From NCBI RefSeq assembly GCF_022348185.1, contig NZ_JAKRFD010000014.1, positions 62,001-126,000 on the forward strand: a DNA stretch of 64,000 bases. The letters are read 5' to 3'. The position numbers and the translations under genes were made by a program. Below the pieces are notes generated by a model that made no database searches, was not told the origin of the DNA, and worked only from the letters and a program-made list of their open reading frames with translations. Positions 25,325 through 33,319 of this stretch are shown here, in pieces. Numbering within the stretch: the stretch's first letter is position 1; each line of letters opens with the position of its first letter. The DNA comes from Epibacterium sp. Ofav1-8. GTDB lineage: Bacteria > Pseudomonadota > Alphaproteobacteria > Rhodobacterales > Rhodobacteraceae.

Positions 25325-26656
25325 TCAGGCCAGTGCGGCCTCGATACCCGCGCCCACGCGCAGCAGCGCCTCCTCGCAGTCGGGCTGACCGATCACCTGC
25401 AAGCCGCAACTGGGGGTGCCCGTGGGCAGCGAGAGCGCGCAGACGCCCATCAGGTTGCCAATGCGGGTGTTGCGCAAGGTCATCAGGTTCGACGTGACGT
25501 AGTAGTCGTGATCGCTCTGCAAACGGGCCAGGTTGGGCGGCAGGATGGGGGCCGCAGGTGCCAGCACCGCATCAAATCCCGCAACCGCCTGATCCCAGAG
25601 CATGCGCACCTGTTCAAGCTTGGCCCAGGCCGCCACGTAATCCGCGCCGGAGAATTCCGCACCGGAGCGGAACCGGGCGAGGATTTCCGGGAACATCAGA
25701 TCCGGTGTCGCCTCGATCACGTCTTTCCACAGGCCGTAGGCTTCGGTGGTGTAGAGAATCGCAGAGAGCGCCATGGCCTCCGGCAGCTCCGGCACCGCAA
25801 GCGGGACGATCTCCGCCCCCGCCTCGCGCAGCTTGTCCAGCGCGGCGGCATGGGCAGTGGCCACCTCCGGCGCAAGATCGTCCTGCGCCACCGTCTGAAG
25901 GTCCGCAAATCGCTTGCCCTCGACCGATGCGCCCTCCAGATCCGGCGCAGTGGCCGCGCCTTCGATCAGCGCCAGTATCAGGGCGGCATCCTCGACCGTG
26001 CGCGCAAGCGGGCCAATGGTGTCGAACTTCAGGCACAGGGGCACAACGCCCTCAAGACTGACGCGGCCGGAGGTGGTCTTGAGCCCCACAAGGTCATTCC
26101 ACGCTGACGGGATCCGCACCGACCCGCCGGTATCGGACCCGATCGCGCCTGCCGCCAGCCCAAAGGCCACCGAAGCCGCCGCACCTGACGACGACCCGCC
26201 GGGCACCGCCTCTGGATCATTGACGCAGGGCGGCGTAGCCTTGACCGGGTTGAGGCCAAGACCGGAGAACGCCAGCTCGCTCATATGCGTCTTGCCCAGG
26301 CACACCGCCCCCATGGCGGTTGCGTTTTCCAGCACCAGCGCATCCCTGTCCGGCACCCGGCCTTTCAGCAGATCCGAGCCCGACTCGGTTTCCACCCCGG
26401 CACTGTCGAACAGATCCTTCCAGCTGAGCGGCACCCCGTCGAGGGGCGAGCGGCGCAGGCCGGATTTTGCGCGTTCCTGCGCGGCCTTAGCCTCGGCCAA
26501 GGCACGCTCGCGGGTGACTTGCGTGTAGATTCGCGCGGTCGCGGGATGGCTGTCGATGGCCGCCAGATAGGTCTCTGTCAGTGCCACCGGGTCGATCTCT
26601 CCCGCGGCGATACCGCGGCCCAGTTGGGCGGCGCTCATGGTCAGCCAGTCCTGCAT
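25325..26656 (-). CDS. Amidase signature family hydrolase
   Basis: A 443-residue amidase. The Ser-cisSer-Lys triad is present: Lys in LSWKDLFDSAG, then the serine-rich GGSSSGAAASVAFGLA with GSDTGGSVRIPSAW holding the nucleophile. Such enzymes hydrolyse C-N bonds in amides or glutaminyl-tRNA; here the lack of gatB/gatC neighbours and the divergent C terminus argue against GatA. No signal peptide. Upstream of the aminotransferase gene on the same strand by 107 nt; divergent from the UbiH-type gene. Natural substrate unknown. Confidence 0.87.
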   Translation of the reverse strand: MQDWLTMSAAQLGRGIAAGEIDPVALTETYLAAIDSHPATARIYTQVTRERALAEAKAAQERAKSGLRRSPLDGVPLSWKDLFDSAGVETESGSDLLKGRVPDRDALVLENATAMGAVCLGKTHMSELAFSGLGLNPVKATPPCVNDPEAVPGGSSSGAAASVAFGLAAGAIGSDTGGSVRIPSAWNDLVGLKTTSGRVSLEGVVPLCLKFDTIGPLARTVEDAALILALIEGAATAPDLEGASVEGKRFADLQTVAQDDLAPEVATAHAAALDKLREAGAEIVPLAVPELPEAMALSAILYTTEAYGLWKDVIEATPDLMFPEILARFRSGAEFSGADYVAAWAKLEQVRMLWDQAVAGFDAVLAPAAPILPPNLARLQSDHDYYVTSNLMTLRNTRIGNLMGVCALSLPTGTPSCGLQVIGQPDCEEALLRVGAGIEAALA

Positions 26657-26832
26657 CGCGTGTGCCTTCTCGTGATCCCCGTGATGGGGCGAATTTCAAT
26701 GTGTCGCCACCGTAGCGAGAGCGTTCCGGGCACACAATCCCGCGCGACCCTGTCACGAAACCCGCAAGCTGCGGCAGCGTGCCTCTGGACAATGGCATGG
26801 ACAATTCCCCGGCAGGGCGCATATTGCGGGGC

Positions 26833-28059
26833 ATGACTGATACGCGTGATATCCTGATCGTGGGCGGTGGCCTCAACGGCCCCTCACTTGCCCTGGCGCT
26901 TGCACAGGCCGGACATTCTGTGACGCTGATTGATGCGCTGCCCGCGCCGATCCGCGAGGATGCGGGCTTTGATGGCCGGTCTTATGCGCTGGCGCTCGCG
27001 TCCACGCGGCTTTTGCAGCAGATTGGCATATGGGCCCGCATAGAAGATCACGCGCAGCCGATGAACGAGATCAAGGTCAGCGACGGCATCGCCGGGCGTG
27101 GCCCCTCACCGCTGTTTCTGCATTTTGAGGCAAGCGATCTGGACGAAGGCCCGATGGGCTATATGGTCGAGGATCGCTATCTCCGCCGCGCCCTGTTGGA
27201 GGCGCTGGAGGCGGAGCCCAAGATCACGCAGATTTCAGGCCAGCGGGTGGTTGCACAGACCGTCAGCAGGGACGCGGTCACCGTCACGCTTGAGGATGGC
27301 ACGCAGCTCTCGGGCGCGCTTTTGGTGGGCGCGGACGGTCGTCACAGCGGCACTGCCGAACGCGCCGGCATCAAGCGCACCGGCTGGGACTATGGCCAGA
27401 CCGCGCTGGTCTGCGCCATCTCGCACGCGCAGCCGCACGACGGCATCGCGCATCAGTTCTTCATGCCGCCGGGGCCACTGGCGATCCTGCCCCTGCCCGG
27501 CCATCGCAGTTCCATCGTCTGGAGCGAAACCCACGCAGAGGCCGCCCGCATTCAAGCACTCTCGGATGAGGATTACCTCACCGTGCTGCGCCCGCGATTT
27601 GGGTCGTTTCTCGGAGAGATCGGACTGGAGGGAAAACGCTTCAGCTATCCGCTGAAACTGAGCCTCGCCAATGCGTTCTACGGCGAACGGATGGCCCTGG
27701 TGGGGGATGCGGCACATGGGTTGCATCCGATCGCGGGTCAGGGGCTCAATGCCGGTCTGCGCGATATTGCAAGCCTTGCCGAAGTGCTGACGGATGCCGC
27801 GCGGCGCGGTGAGGACATCGCAAGCCCGCTTGTACTGGCGCGGTATCAGCAGTGGCGGCGGTTTGACACGACCTCCCTGGCACTGGCGACAGATGTGTTC
27901 AACAAGCTGTTTTCCAACGACAATCCGATCCTGCGCGCCACCCGTGACCTGGGCCTTGGGCTGACCAACGCGCTGCCCGGACTGCGCCGGGGTTTTGTGC
28001 GCGAAGCCGCAGGGCTCTCGGGGGATCTGCCGCGTCTGCTGCGCGGGCGCCCGCTCTGA
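26833..28059 (+). CDS. UbiH/UbiF/COQ6-family FAD monooxygenase
   Basis: A 408-residue class A flavin hydroxylase. FAD motif ILIVGGGLNGPSLALALAQ at residues 8-26, the DG motif in LLVGADGRHSGTAERAG, and MALVGDAAHGLHPIAGQGLN near residue 285 are all typical of ubiquinone-biosynthesis hydroxylases, which act on a membrane-bound polyprenylated ring. Which position it hydroxylates (UbiF, UbiH, UbiI or UbiL) cannot be told. The start MTDTRD is taken at 26833; an earlier ATG at 26779 adds 18 residues without homology. Convergent with the trm112-like gene, 19 nt apart. Confidence 0.87.
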   Translation: MTDTRDILIVGGGLNGPSLALALAQAGHSVTLIDALPAPIREDAGFDGRSYALALASTRLLQQIGIWARIEDHAQPMNEIKVSDGIAGRGPSPLFLHFEASDLDEGPMGYMVEDRYLRRALLEALEAEPKITQISGQRVVAQTVSRDAVTVTLEDGTQLSGALLVGADGRHSGTAERAGIKRTGWDYGQTALVCAISHAQPHDGIAHQFFMPPGPLAILPLPGHRSSIVWSETHAEAARIQALSDEDYLTVLRPRFGSFLGEIGLEGKRFSYPLKLSLANAFYGERMALVGDAAHGLHPIAGQGLNAGLRDIASLAEVLTDAARRGEDIASPLVLARYQQWRRFDTTSLALATDVFNKLFSNDNPILRATRDLGLGLTNALPGLRRGFVREAAGLSGDLPRLLRGRPL

Positions 28060-28061
28060 CC

Positions 28062-28096
28062 GCGCGCCCGGTTCCAGGTCACTCCAGCGGGCGCGC
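28062..28096. terminator. Hairpin at the ubiH-like/trm112-like junction
   Basis: Arms GCGCGCCCG (28062-28070) and CGGGCGCGC (28088-28096) can form a 9-bp stem. It spans the junction of two converging genes and includes the last codons of the minus-strand gene. No T-run. Confidence 0.4.
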
Positions 28097-28264
28097 CTCA
28101 TCCGTCAGCATCACGGGGATACCGTTGCGGATCGGAAAGGCAAGGTTTGCCGACCGCGAAATCAGCTCCTGCGCCTCGGCGTCATATTCCAGCACCGTCT
28201 GCGTGACCGGGCACACAAGCGCCTCCAGCATGTGCCGGTCAAAGGCAGGTGTTGTCTCATTCAT
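28079..28264 (-). CDS. Trm112/UPF0434-family small protein
   Basis: A 61-residue protein of the Trm112 (YcaR) family: [20 protein letters not shown], then [20 protein letters not shown]. The family's zinc-ribbon fold is kept, but only one cysteine (Cys18) is left of the usual set, which is common in bacterial members. Trm112-like proteins activate or stabilise methyltransferases in eukaryotes and archaea; the bacterial role is unclear. Its ATG overlaps the stop of the LON-domain gene by 4 bases, so the two are translationally coupled. Confidence 0.85.
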   Translation of the reverse strand: MNETTPAFDRHMLEALVCPVTQTVLEYDAEAQELISRSANLAFPIRNGIPVMLTDEARPLE

Positions 28265-28905
28265 TGCAGTTTTTCCTCAAGCGAGCCGCCGCGCAGGGCA
28301 AACTCCATCAATGTGACCAGCGTTTCACGCCGGGTTGTGAGGCTGGGGGCTTCGAGCAGCGCCTGCTTGTCCTCGGGTTCGAAATCCAGCAGCATCGACA
28401 GCGAGTTCACCAACAGCTCATCGCCCGCTTCATCCAGCACGCCCCAGTCGGTCGACATCCCGCGCGCCTCCAGATAGCGCCCCAGCAGTTCCAACAGCGC
28501 CGCGCGATCAAAGGCTGCATCCCCTTCGGCGTGCCCAAGATCCGCATCAAACCCGTTCCAGTCCACCGAACAGCGCCGATAGGGGGTGAACCCCTCGACC
28601 TCGGCCATGACGCGGAACCGCGAGAGGCCGCAGAGCGTGATGAAATACCGCCCGTCTTCGGTTTCGGAAAACTGGGTCACCCGCCCGGCACACCCGATCG
28701 CATGCAGGCCGCTCCCCTCCGCCTTACGGGCGCTACAGGGCTGTATCATGCCGATGACGCGATGACGGGTCTTGAGCGCATCCTCGAGCATCTGAAGATA
28801 GCGCGGCTCAAAGATATGCAGCGGAAGCTTTGCCCGGGGCAGCAGAAGTGCCCCGGGCAAAGGAAAGACTGGGATCGTATCCGGCAGGTCTGCGGCTTTT
28901 ATCAT
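28261..28905 (-). CDS. LON-substrate-binding-domain protein (ATPase- and protease-less)
   Basis: A 214-residue protein consisting of the N-terminal LON domain alone: [20 protein letters not shown] at residues 11-30, [14 protein letters not shown] and [20 protein letters not shown]. It has no AAA+ or protease region. Stand-alone LON-N proteins are widespread in Alphaproteobacteria; a role in recognising misfolded proteins has been suggested but not shown. It follows a thioredoxin-TPR gene after 27 nt and is coupled to the Trm112-like gene, so the three are probably one transcript. Confidence 0.87.
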   Translation of the reverse strand: MIKAADLPDTIPVFPLPGALLLPRAKLPLHIFEPRYLQMLEDALKTRHRVIGMIQPCSARKAEGSGLHAIGCAGRVTQFSETEDGRYFITLCGLSRFRVMAEVEGFTPYRRCSVDWNGFDADLGHAEGDAAFDRAALLELLGRYLEARGMSTDWGVLDEAGDELLVNSLSMLLDFEPEDKQALLEAPSLTTRRETLVTLMEFALRGGSLEEKLQ

Positions 28906-28932
28906 GACAGAGAACCTAGCGCCGCATTCGCG

Positions 28933-29868
28933 TCAGGCAAATATCATCGAGCTGAGCTTGCGGCGGCCATTGAGCACCACCGGATCATTGGGCTTCAGGG
29001 CCTCGAAAATGGTGAACAGCTGGGCCTTGGCCGCGCCATCGTTCCACTCGCGGTCACGCCGGAACAACTCCAGCAGCTCCTGCACCGCCGCCTCGGCCTC
29101 GCCTGCGGCGTGCAGCGCCTGCGCCAGATCAAAGCGGGCCTGACGGTCGTCGGGATTGGCCTCGACCGCTGCACGCAGATCGGCAACCGGGCCTGCGTTC
29201 TCCGCCTGCCGCGCCAGTTCGATCTGGGCATGCGCCGCCTCGATTTCGGCCGCCGTGGAAATCTCGGCAGGGGCACCGTTCAGCACCGCCTCCGCCTGGT
29301 CCAGCTCGCCCAGAGCCACGTGGCACCGCGCCAGGCCGCTGTAGGCCGCGGCGTTCTTGTCGTCCTCTCCCAGGATCGCGGCAAAGACCTGCGCCGCATC
29401 CGCGGCCGCGCCTTCTTCCAGCATTTGCTCGGCCGTTTCTAACGCCTCGCCCAGGCCGCCATCTGCGGTACTGCCTGCGGTCTCCGCCAGCTTTTGCAGA
29501 AAGGCGTCGATTTCCGACTGCGGCAGCGCGCCCTGGAACATGTCCACCGGACGCCCCTGGTAAAAGGCCACGACGGATGGGATCGACTGCAGCGGCAACC
29601 CCTGCTGCGCCAACGCGGCGGCCAGGCGCTGGTTGTCGTCAACGTTGATCTTGGCCATCTTGACCGCGCCCTTGGCCTTTGTCACCGCTGCCTCAAGCAT
29701 CGGGCCCAGCGTCTTGCAGGGACCACACCACGGCGCCCAGAAATCCACGATCACCGGGACCTCCATGGAGGCATCGACAACCTCTGCCATAAAGGTCTCT
29801 TCGGTCACATCCTTGATGAGATCGCCCGCAGGTGCCGCGCTCGCACCACCGCCCAGAATGTCCATCAT
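28933..29868 (-). CDS. Thioredoxin-TPR protein (CnoX/YbbN type)
   Basis: A 311-residue protein. Residues 20-125 are a thioredoxin domain with the active-site motif WCGPC (Cys48, Cys51) and the cis-Pro loop SIPSVVAF. Residues 140-310 are TPR-like helical repeats (AAAYSGLARCHVALGELDQA, ARFDLAQALHAAGEAEAAVQ). E. coli CnoX (YbbN) is a chaperone-thioredoxin hybrid that hands substrates to GroEL; it lacks the active dithiol, whereas this protein retains it. Either of two adjacent ATGs (29868, 29865) may be the start, both within reach of AAAGGAG. Confidence 0.88.
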   Translation of the reverse strand: MMDILGGGASAAPAGDLIKDVTEETFMAEVVDASMEVPVIVDFWAPWCGPCKTLGPMLEAAVTKAKGAVKMAKINVDDNQRLAAALAQQGLPLQSIPSVVAFYQGRPVDMFQGALPQSEIDAFLQKLAETAGSTADGGLGEALETAEQMLEEGAAADAAQVFAAILGEDDKNAAAYSGLARCHVALGELDQAEAVLNGAPAEISTAAEIEAAHAQIELARQAENAGPVADLRAAVEANPDDRQARFDLAQALHAAGEAEAAVQELLELFRRDREWNDGAAKAQLFTIFEALKPNDPVVLNGRRKLSSMIFA

Positions 29869-30000
29869 TGCTCCGCACTCCTTTCGAGTCTTGCTTGCGC
29901 CCTATATGCGATTTCAGCGCCGGAAAACCAAGGGATGAGTTTGGCGTCAAGATCGCGTCCTGCCCCCGCCGCACCGGCAGGTGCGGCGCCCGGCCCAACA

Positions 30001-30025
30001 AAAATGCGCGCCCCTTGGGGCGCGC
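30001..30025. terminator. Intrinsic terminator after the exonuclease III gene
   Basis: Stem GCGCGCCCC (30006-30014) and GGGGCGCGC (30017-30025). On the minus strand it runs into ATTTTTG, 41 nt after the stop at 30066; on the plus strand it is followed by GTCTTTT, so it could work both ways. Confidence 0.8.
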
Positions 30026-30065
30026 GTCTTTTGGCGGGAGCCTCCCCGCCCCTTGATCCCGGAGA

Positions 30066-30854
30066 TCAGAGGTCGAATGTGGCAAAGACCGGCGCGTGAT
30101 CGCTTGGCTTTTCCCACCCGCGCGCGTCGCGCAGGATGCGGCTGGAATGGGTGGCGTTGGTGATGTCGGGCGTGGTCCAGACATGGTCCAGCCTGCGCCC
30201 CTTGTCGGCGGCGTCCCAGTCCTTGGCGCGATAGCTCCACCAGCTATAAAGCTGCCCGTCGGGGATATCCTTGCGCGTGACATCGGCCCAGCCGCCCGCC
30301 TCCATCACCTGCGCCAGATGCTCCACCTCGATCGGCGTGTGGCTCACCACTTTCAACAGTTTTTTGTGGTCCCAGACGTCATCCTCGCGCGGCGCGATAT
30401 TGAGATCCCCGACCAGCACCGATTTCTCGGGCCGGTCCGCATGGAACCAGTCCCGCATCTCGGTCAGGTAGTCGAGCTTCTGGCCGAATTTCACGTTCTT
30501 CTCGCGATCCGGCTCGTCACCGCCAGCGGGCACATAGAAATTGTGGATGGTCACACCATTTTCCAGCCGTCCCGCCACATGGCGGGCATGGCCGAGGCTG
30601 GCGAAATCCTTGTCGCCCACATCCTCGATCGGCAGCCGGGACAGGATCGCCACGCCGTTGTAGCCCTTCTGCCCGCGCGCAACCATATGGGTATATCCCA
30701 GCGCCCGGAACGCCTCCATCGGGATCTTCTCCACCGGGCTCTTGCATTCCTGCAGGCAGAGCACATCCGGCCCCTCCTCTTCGAGCAGTTTCAGCACGAT
30801 CGGTTCGCGCAGGCGCACGGAGTTGATGTTCCATGTGGCGAGGGTAAAGGACAT
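30066..30854 (-). CDS. xth: Exodeoxyribonuclease III
   Basis: A 262-residue EEP-superfamily AP endonuclease/3'-exonuclease of base-excision repair. It matches XthA throughout: LATWNINSVRLR at the N terminus, LQECK (metal-binding Glu), GYNGVAILSR, VGDLNIAPREDDVWDHK and the terminal SDHAPVFATFDL with catalytic Asp-His. It acts on double-stranded DNA in the cytoplasm. Divergent from the gamma-butyrobetaine-hydroxylase-like gene across 318 nt. An upstream neighbour on its strand is not visible, so it is probably monocistronic with the terminator at 30001. Confidence 0.93.
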   Translation of the reverse strand: MSFTLATWNINSVRLREPIVLKLLEEEGPDVLCLQECKSPVEKIPMEAFRALGYTHMVARGQKGYNGVAILSRLPIEDVGDKDFASLGHARHVAGRLENGVTIHNFYVPAGGDEPDREKNVKFGQKLDYLTEMRDWFHADRPEKSVLVGDLNIAPREDDVWDHKKLLKVVSHTPIEVEHLAQVMEAGGWADVTRKDIPDGQLYSWWSYRAKDWDAADKGRRLDHVWTTPDITNATHSSRILRDARGWEKPSDHAPVFATFDL

Positions 30855-31172
30855 GCGGGCTCTCTATCTCTGGCAAGTGTTTGCCGGGATATTGCCTGTG
30901 CCGCGCCCGAGATACCAGTGGGGCGCCTGCGGTTTCCTGCGCAATTTCGACGCCGTGAAAGGCCTTGCAAAACACCGCGCCCCATATTCTACACTTGAAC
31001 AAGAGATGCAAAGACACGGGACTGGCCGAACTGATGGTACCGGTATTGGGGCAACGCCCCGGGCACCCTTACAAGAAGGCCTATGACTGGTGGCCGCCGC
31101 CGGCGCCTGCTGCTGCGCCCTGACGGGGCGATTCCACCACATTCTAGTATCCCAAACGCCAGGAGGATTCTC
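30855..31172. other. 318-nt divergent intergenic region (xth / GBBH-like)
   Basis: It must hold the promoters of both flanking genes; I see no confident -35/-10 pair. It includes a small GGGGCAACGCCCC hairpin near 31050. One weak micro-frame (TTG 30995 or ATG 31034 to TGA 31123; 42 or 29 residues ending DWWPPPAPAAAP) lacks a ribosome site. Ahead of the plus-strand gene, CAGGAGG (31159-31165) is a strong ribosome site. Confidence 0.5.
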
Positions 31173-32291
31173 ATGGCACAGGCCGTTTTGCAGCCCGAGG
31201 ACGCATGCGTTCTCGTCTCTTTCACCGATGGCACATCCGCCCGCTACCCCTATATCTGGTTGCGCGACAATGACCCCGCCGGGTTTCACCCCGACACACA
31301 GGAGCGGGTCACCGATCTCTCCGCAATCCCGCCCGACATCACCGCAGCATCCGTTGCGATCTTGGATTCGCATCTGATGGTTCACTGGCAGGATGCGGCC
31401 GAGAGCAGCAGTCGCTTTGACCTGACCTGGCTGCATGCGCATGTGCCGGGCACACGCGCGTTTGATCCGGCGCGCACCGGGTTTCAGCCCTGGCGCAGAG
31501 ATCTGGGCGCCGACGGCATCCCCCGCGTCGCGGCGCAGGAGGTGCTGACCTCGGATGGCATGCTGCGCAGCTGGCTGGAGCAGACCCAGATCATGGGCCT
31601 GTCGATCGTCGAGGGGCTTGCGGACACAACCGAGGCCGGCATGGAGGTTGCCCGCCGCATCGGCTTTCTGCGGCAAACAAATTTTGGCGTCACGTTTGAG
31701 GTGAAATCCAAACCCAATCCCAACAACCTCGCCTACACCCCCATCGCCCTGCCCCTGCACACGGATCTGACCAATCAGGAACTGCCGCCGGGGTTTCAGT
31801 TCCTGCATTGCCTGGCAAACGAGGCCAAGGGCGGCGGCTCGCTGTTTTGCGACGGCTACGCCATCGCCGAGGACCTGCGCCACCAAGACCCCGAGAGTTT
31901 TGAGCTGCTCTCTACCGTCTCGGTCCCGTTTCGCTTTCACGATCATGAGACCGACATTCGCAATCGCAAGAAGGTCATCACCCTCGACGAAGACGGCCGC
32001 GTGATCGAGATCTGCTTCAACGCCCATCTGGCGGATATCTTCGACCTCGAACCCGCATTGATGCAGCGCTACTACCGGGCCTATCGGCAGTTCATGATCC
32101 TGACACGGTCGCCTGAATACCTCGTGACACTCAAACTCAAGGGCGGCGAGATGGTTGTGTTCGACAATCGGCGCGTGCTGCACGGGCGTGACGCCTTTGA
32201 CCCGCAAACCGGCTATCGCCACCTGCACGGGTGTTACGTGGATCGCGGCGAGTTCGAGAGCCGCCTGCGCGTTTTGCACCGCACAGCCTGA
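31173..32291 (+). CDS. Gamma-butyrobetaine hydroxylase-like Fe(II)/2-oxoglutarate dioxygenase
   Basis: A 372-residue TauD/BBOX-type dioxygenase. The iron ligands are visible in PLHTDLTNQE (His-X-Asp) and RRVLHGRDAFD (distal His), with an Arg for 2-oxoglutarate in GYRHLHGCYVDR. The closest known function is the last step of carnitine biosynthesis, gamma-butyrobetaine to L-carnitine. The N-terminal domain keeps YIWLRDN but at residues 34-39 reads DPAGFH where the family has three zinc cysteines, so that zinc site appears lost. ATG 31173 follows CAGGAGG. No carnitine transport genes are nearby; substrate uncertain. Confidence 0.8.
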   Translation: MAQAVLQPEDACVLVSFTDGTSARYPYIWLRDNDPAGFHPDTQERVTDLSAIPPDITAASVAILDSHLMVHWQDAAESSSRFDLTWLHAHVPGTRAFDPARTGFQPWRRDLGADGIPRVAAQEVLTSDGMLRSWLEQTQIMGLSIVEGLADTTEAGMEVARRIGFLRQTNFGVTFEVKSKPNPNNLAYTPIALPLHTDLTNQELPPGFQFLHCLANEAKGGGSLFCDGYAIAEDLRHQDPESFELLSTVSVPFRFHDHETDIRNRKKVITLDEDGRVIEICFNAHLADIFDLEPALMQRYYRAYRQFMILTRSPEYLVTLKLKGGEMVVFDNRRVLHGRDAFDPQTGYRHLHGCYVDRGEFESRLRVLHRTA

Positions 32292-32330
32292 CACGCACAA
32301 ATTGACACGCACAAATTGACACGGCACAAA
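32289..32330 (+). repeat. Tandem 14-bp repeat starting at the GBBH-like stop codon
   Basis: The unit TGACACGCACAAAT occurs at 32289-32302 and exactly again at 32303-32316, followed by a near copy TGACACGGCACAAA (32317-32330). The first unit begins with the stop codon TGA, so each unit also carries a TGA. It lies between two converging genes next to a terminator. Confidence 0.85.
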
Positions 32331-32355
32331 AAAAGGCCGGGCGCGAAGCCCGGCC
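32328..32355 (-). terminator. Intrinsic terminator of the CenR-like gene
   Basis: Stem GGCCGGGC (32335-32342) and GCCCGGCC (32348-32355) with a TTCGC loop on the minus strand, followed there by seven Ts. It lies about 110 nt after the stop codon at 32464. Confidence 0.88.
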
Positions 32356-32463
32356 AGTCCAACAGGGAGGATGCATATCATAACCCGGATATGCGCGGGA
32401 TTTCTGATGTGTCTCGACCGTATAACGTGTGCAGCCGAAATTTGTTCCACACCTGATTGTTGC

Positions 32464-33150
32464 CTAGGCCACCAATCGGTAACCGCCTGATTCCGTCACA
32501 AGGAGCCTCGCATTCGACGGATCGGGCTCGATCTTCTGGCGCAGACGGTAGATATGGGTCTCCAGCGTATGGGTTGTAACCCCTGCGTTGTATCCCCAGA
32601 CCTCATGCAGCAAGACGTCGCGGGGCACCACGCCATCGTTGGAGCGGTAGAGGAACTTCAGGATGTTGGTTTCCTTCTCGGTCAGACGGATCTTGCGCTC
32701 GTCTTCGGTGATCAGGATCTTCATCGCGGGTTTGAACGTATAGGGCCCAAGCACAAAAACCGCGTCCTCGGATTGTTCGTGCTGGCGCAGCTGGGCGCGG
32801 ATGCGGGCCAACAGCACCGGAAACTTGAACGGTTTGGTGACATAGTCGTTAGCGCCGGCATCAAGCCCCAGGATCGTGTCCGCGTCACTGTCATGACCGG
32901 TCAGCATCAGGATCGGCGACTTCACACCCTGCTTGCGCATCAGGCGGCACAGCTCGCGCCCATCGGTGTCGGGCAGCCCGACGTCGAGGATGATCAGATC
33001 ATAGATCGCTTCCTTGGCGCGCTCCATTGCGCCCTGCCCGTCACCGGCTTCGAAGACGTCGAAATCTTCGGTCATAACAAGCTGTTCGCTCAGCGCCTCG
33101 CGCAGATCCTCGTCATCATCAACGAGCAGGATTTTCTTCAACTGGGCCAT
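32464..33150 (-). CDS. OmpR-family response regulator, CenR-like
   Basis: A 228-residue two-component regulator. The receiver domain (1-120) has the acidic pocket DDDEDLRE, the phospho-acceptor Asp in IILDVGLPDTDG and the Lys in NDYVTKPFKFP. The winged-helix domain (125-228) has LTEKETNILKFLYR and THTLETHIYRLRQKIEPDP. It resembles CenR, an essential envelope regulator of Alphaproteobacteria; the name is by similarity of the receiver/linker features and is tentative. A good AGGAG precedes ATG 33150. No histidine kinase is adjacent, so it is an orphan. Divergent from ribA. Confidence 0.8.
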   Translation of the reverse strand: MAQLKKILLVDDDEDLREALSEQLVMTEDFDVFEAGDGQGAMERAKEAIYDLIILDVGLPDTDGRELCRLMRKQGVKSPILMLTGHDSDADTILGLDAGANDYVTKPFKFPVLLARIRAQLRQHEQSEDAVFVLGPYTFKPAMKILITEDERKIRLTEKETNILKFLYRSNDGVVPRDVLLHEVWGYNAGVTTHTLETHIYRLRQKIEPDPSNARLLVTESGGYRLVA

Positions 33151-33319
33151 GTGGTGTCTCCTGTTGTCTTGTGTTCACAGATGTGTGCCTGCCCGCAAAA
33201 GAACAAGCTTTGCCATCGCAGCTTCACGTCGACGTGTCCCCAGGCGCGGAAATATTTCACTTTTGCAGCAATTGAGCATAGGAGTAGGCTCCTGATGTTA
33301 CAGCCGGGACCAAGACCTG

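Noticed and set aside
26779-26832. Upstream extension of the UbiH-type protein (18 residues)
   Set aside because: The residues lie outside the FAD-binding fold, and the ATG directly before the Rossmann motif fits the family better.
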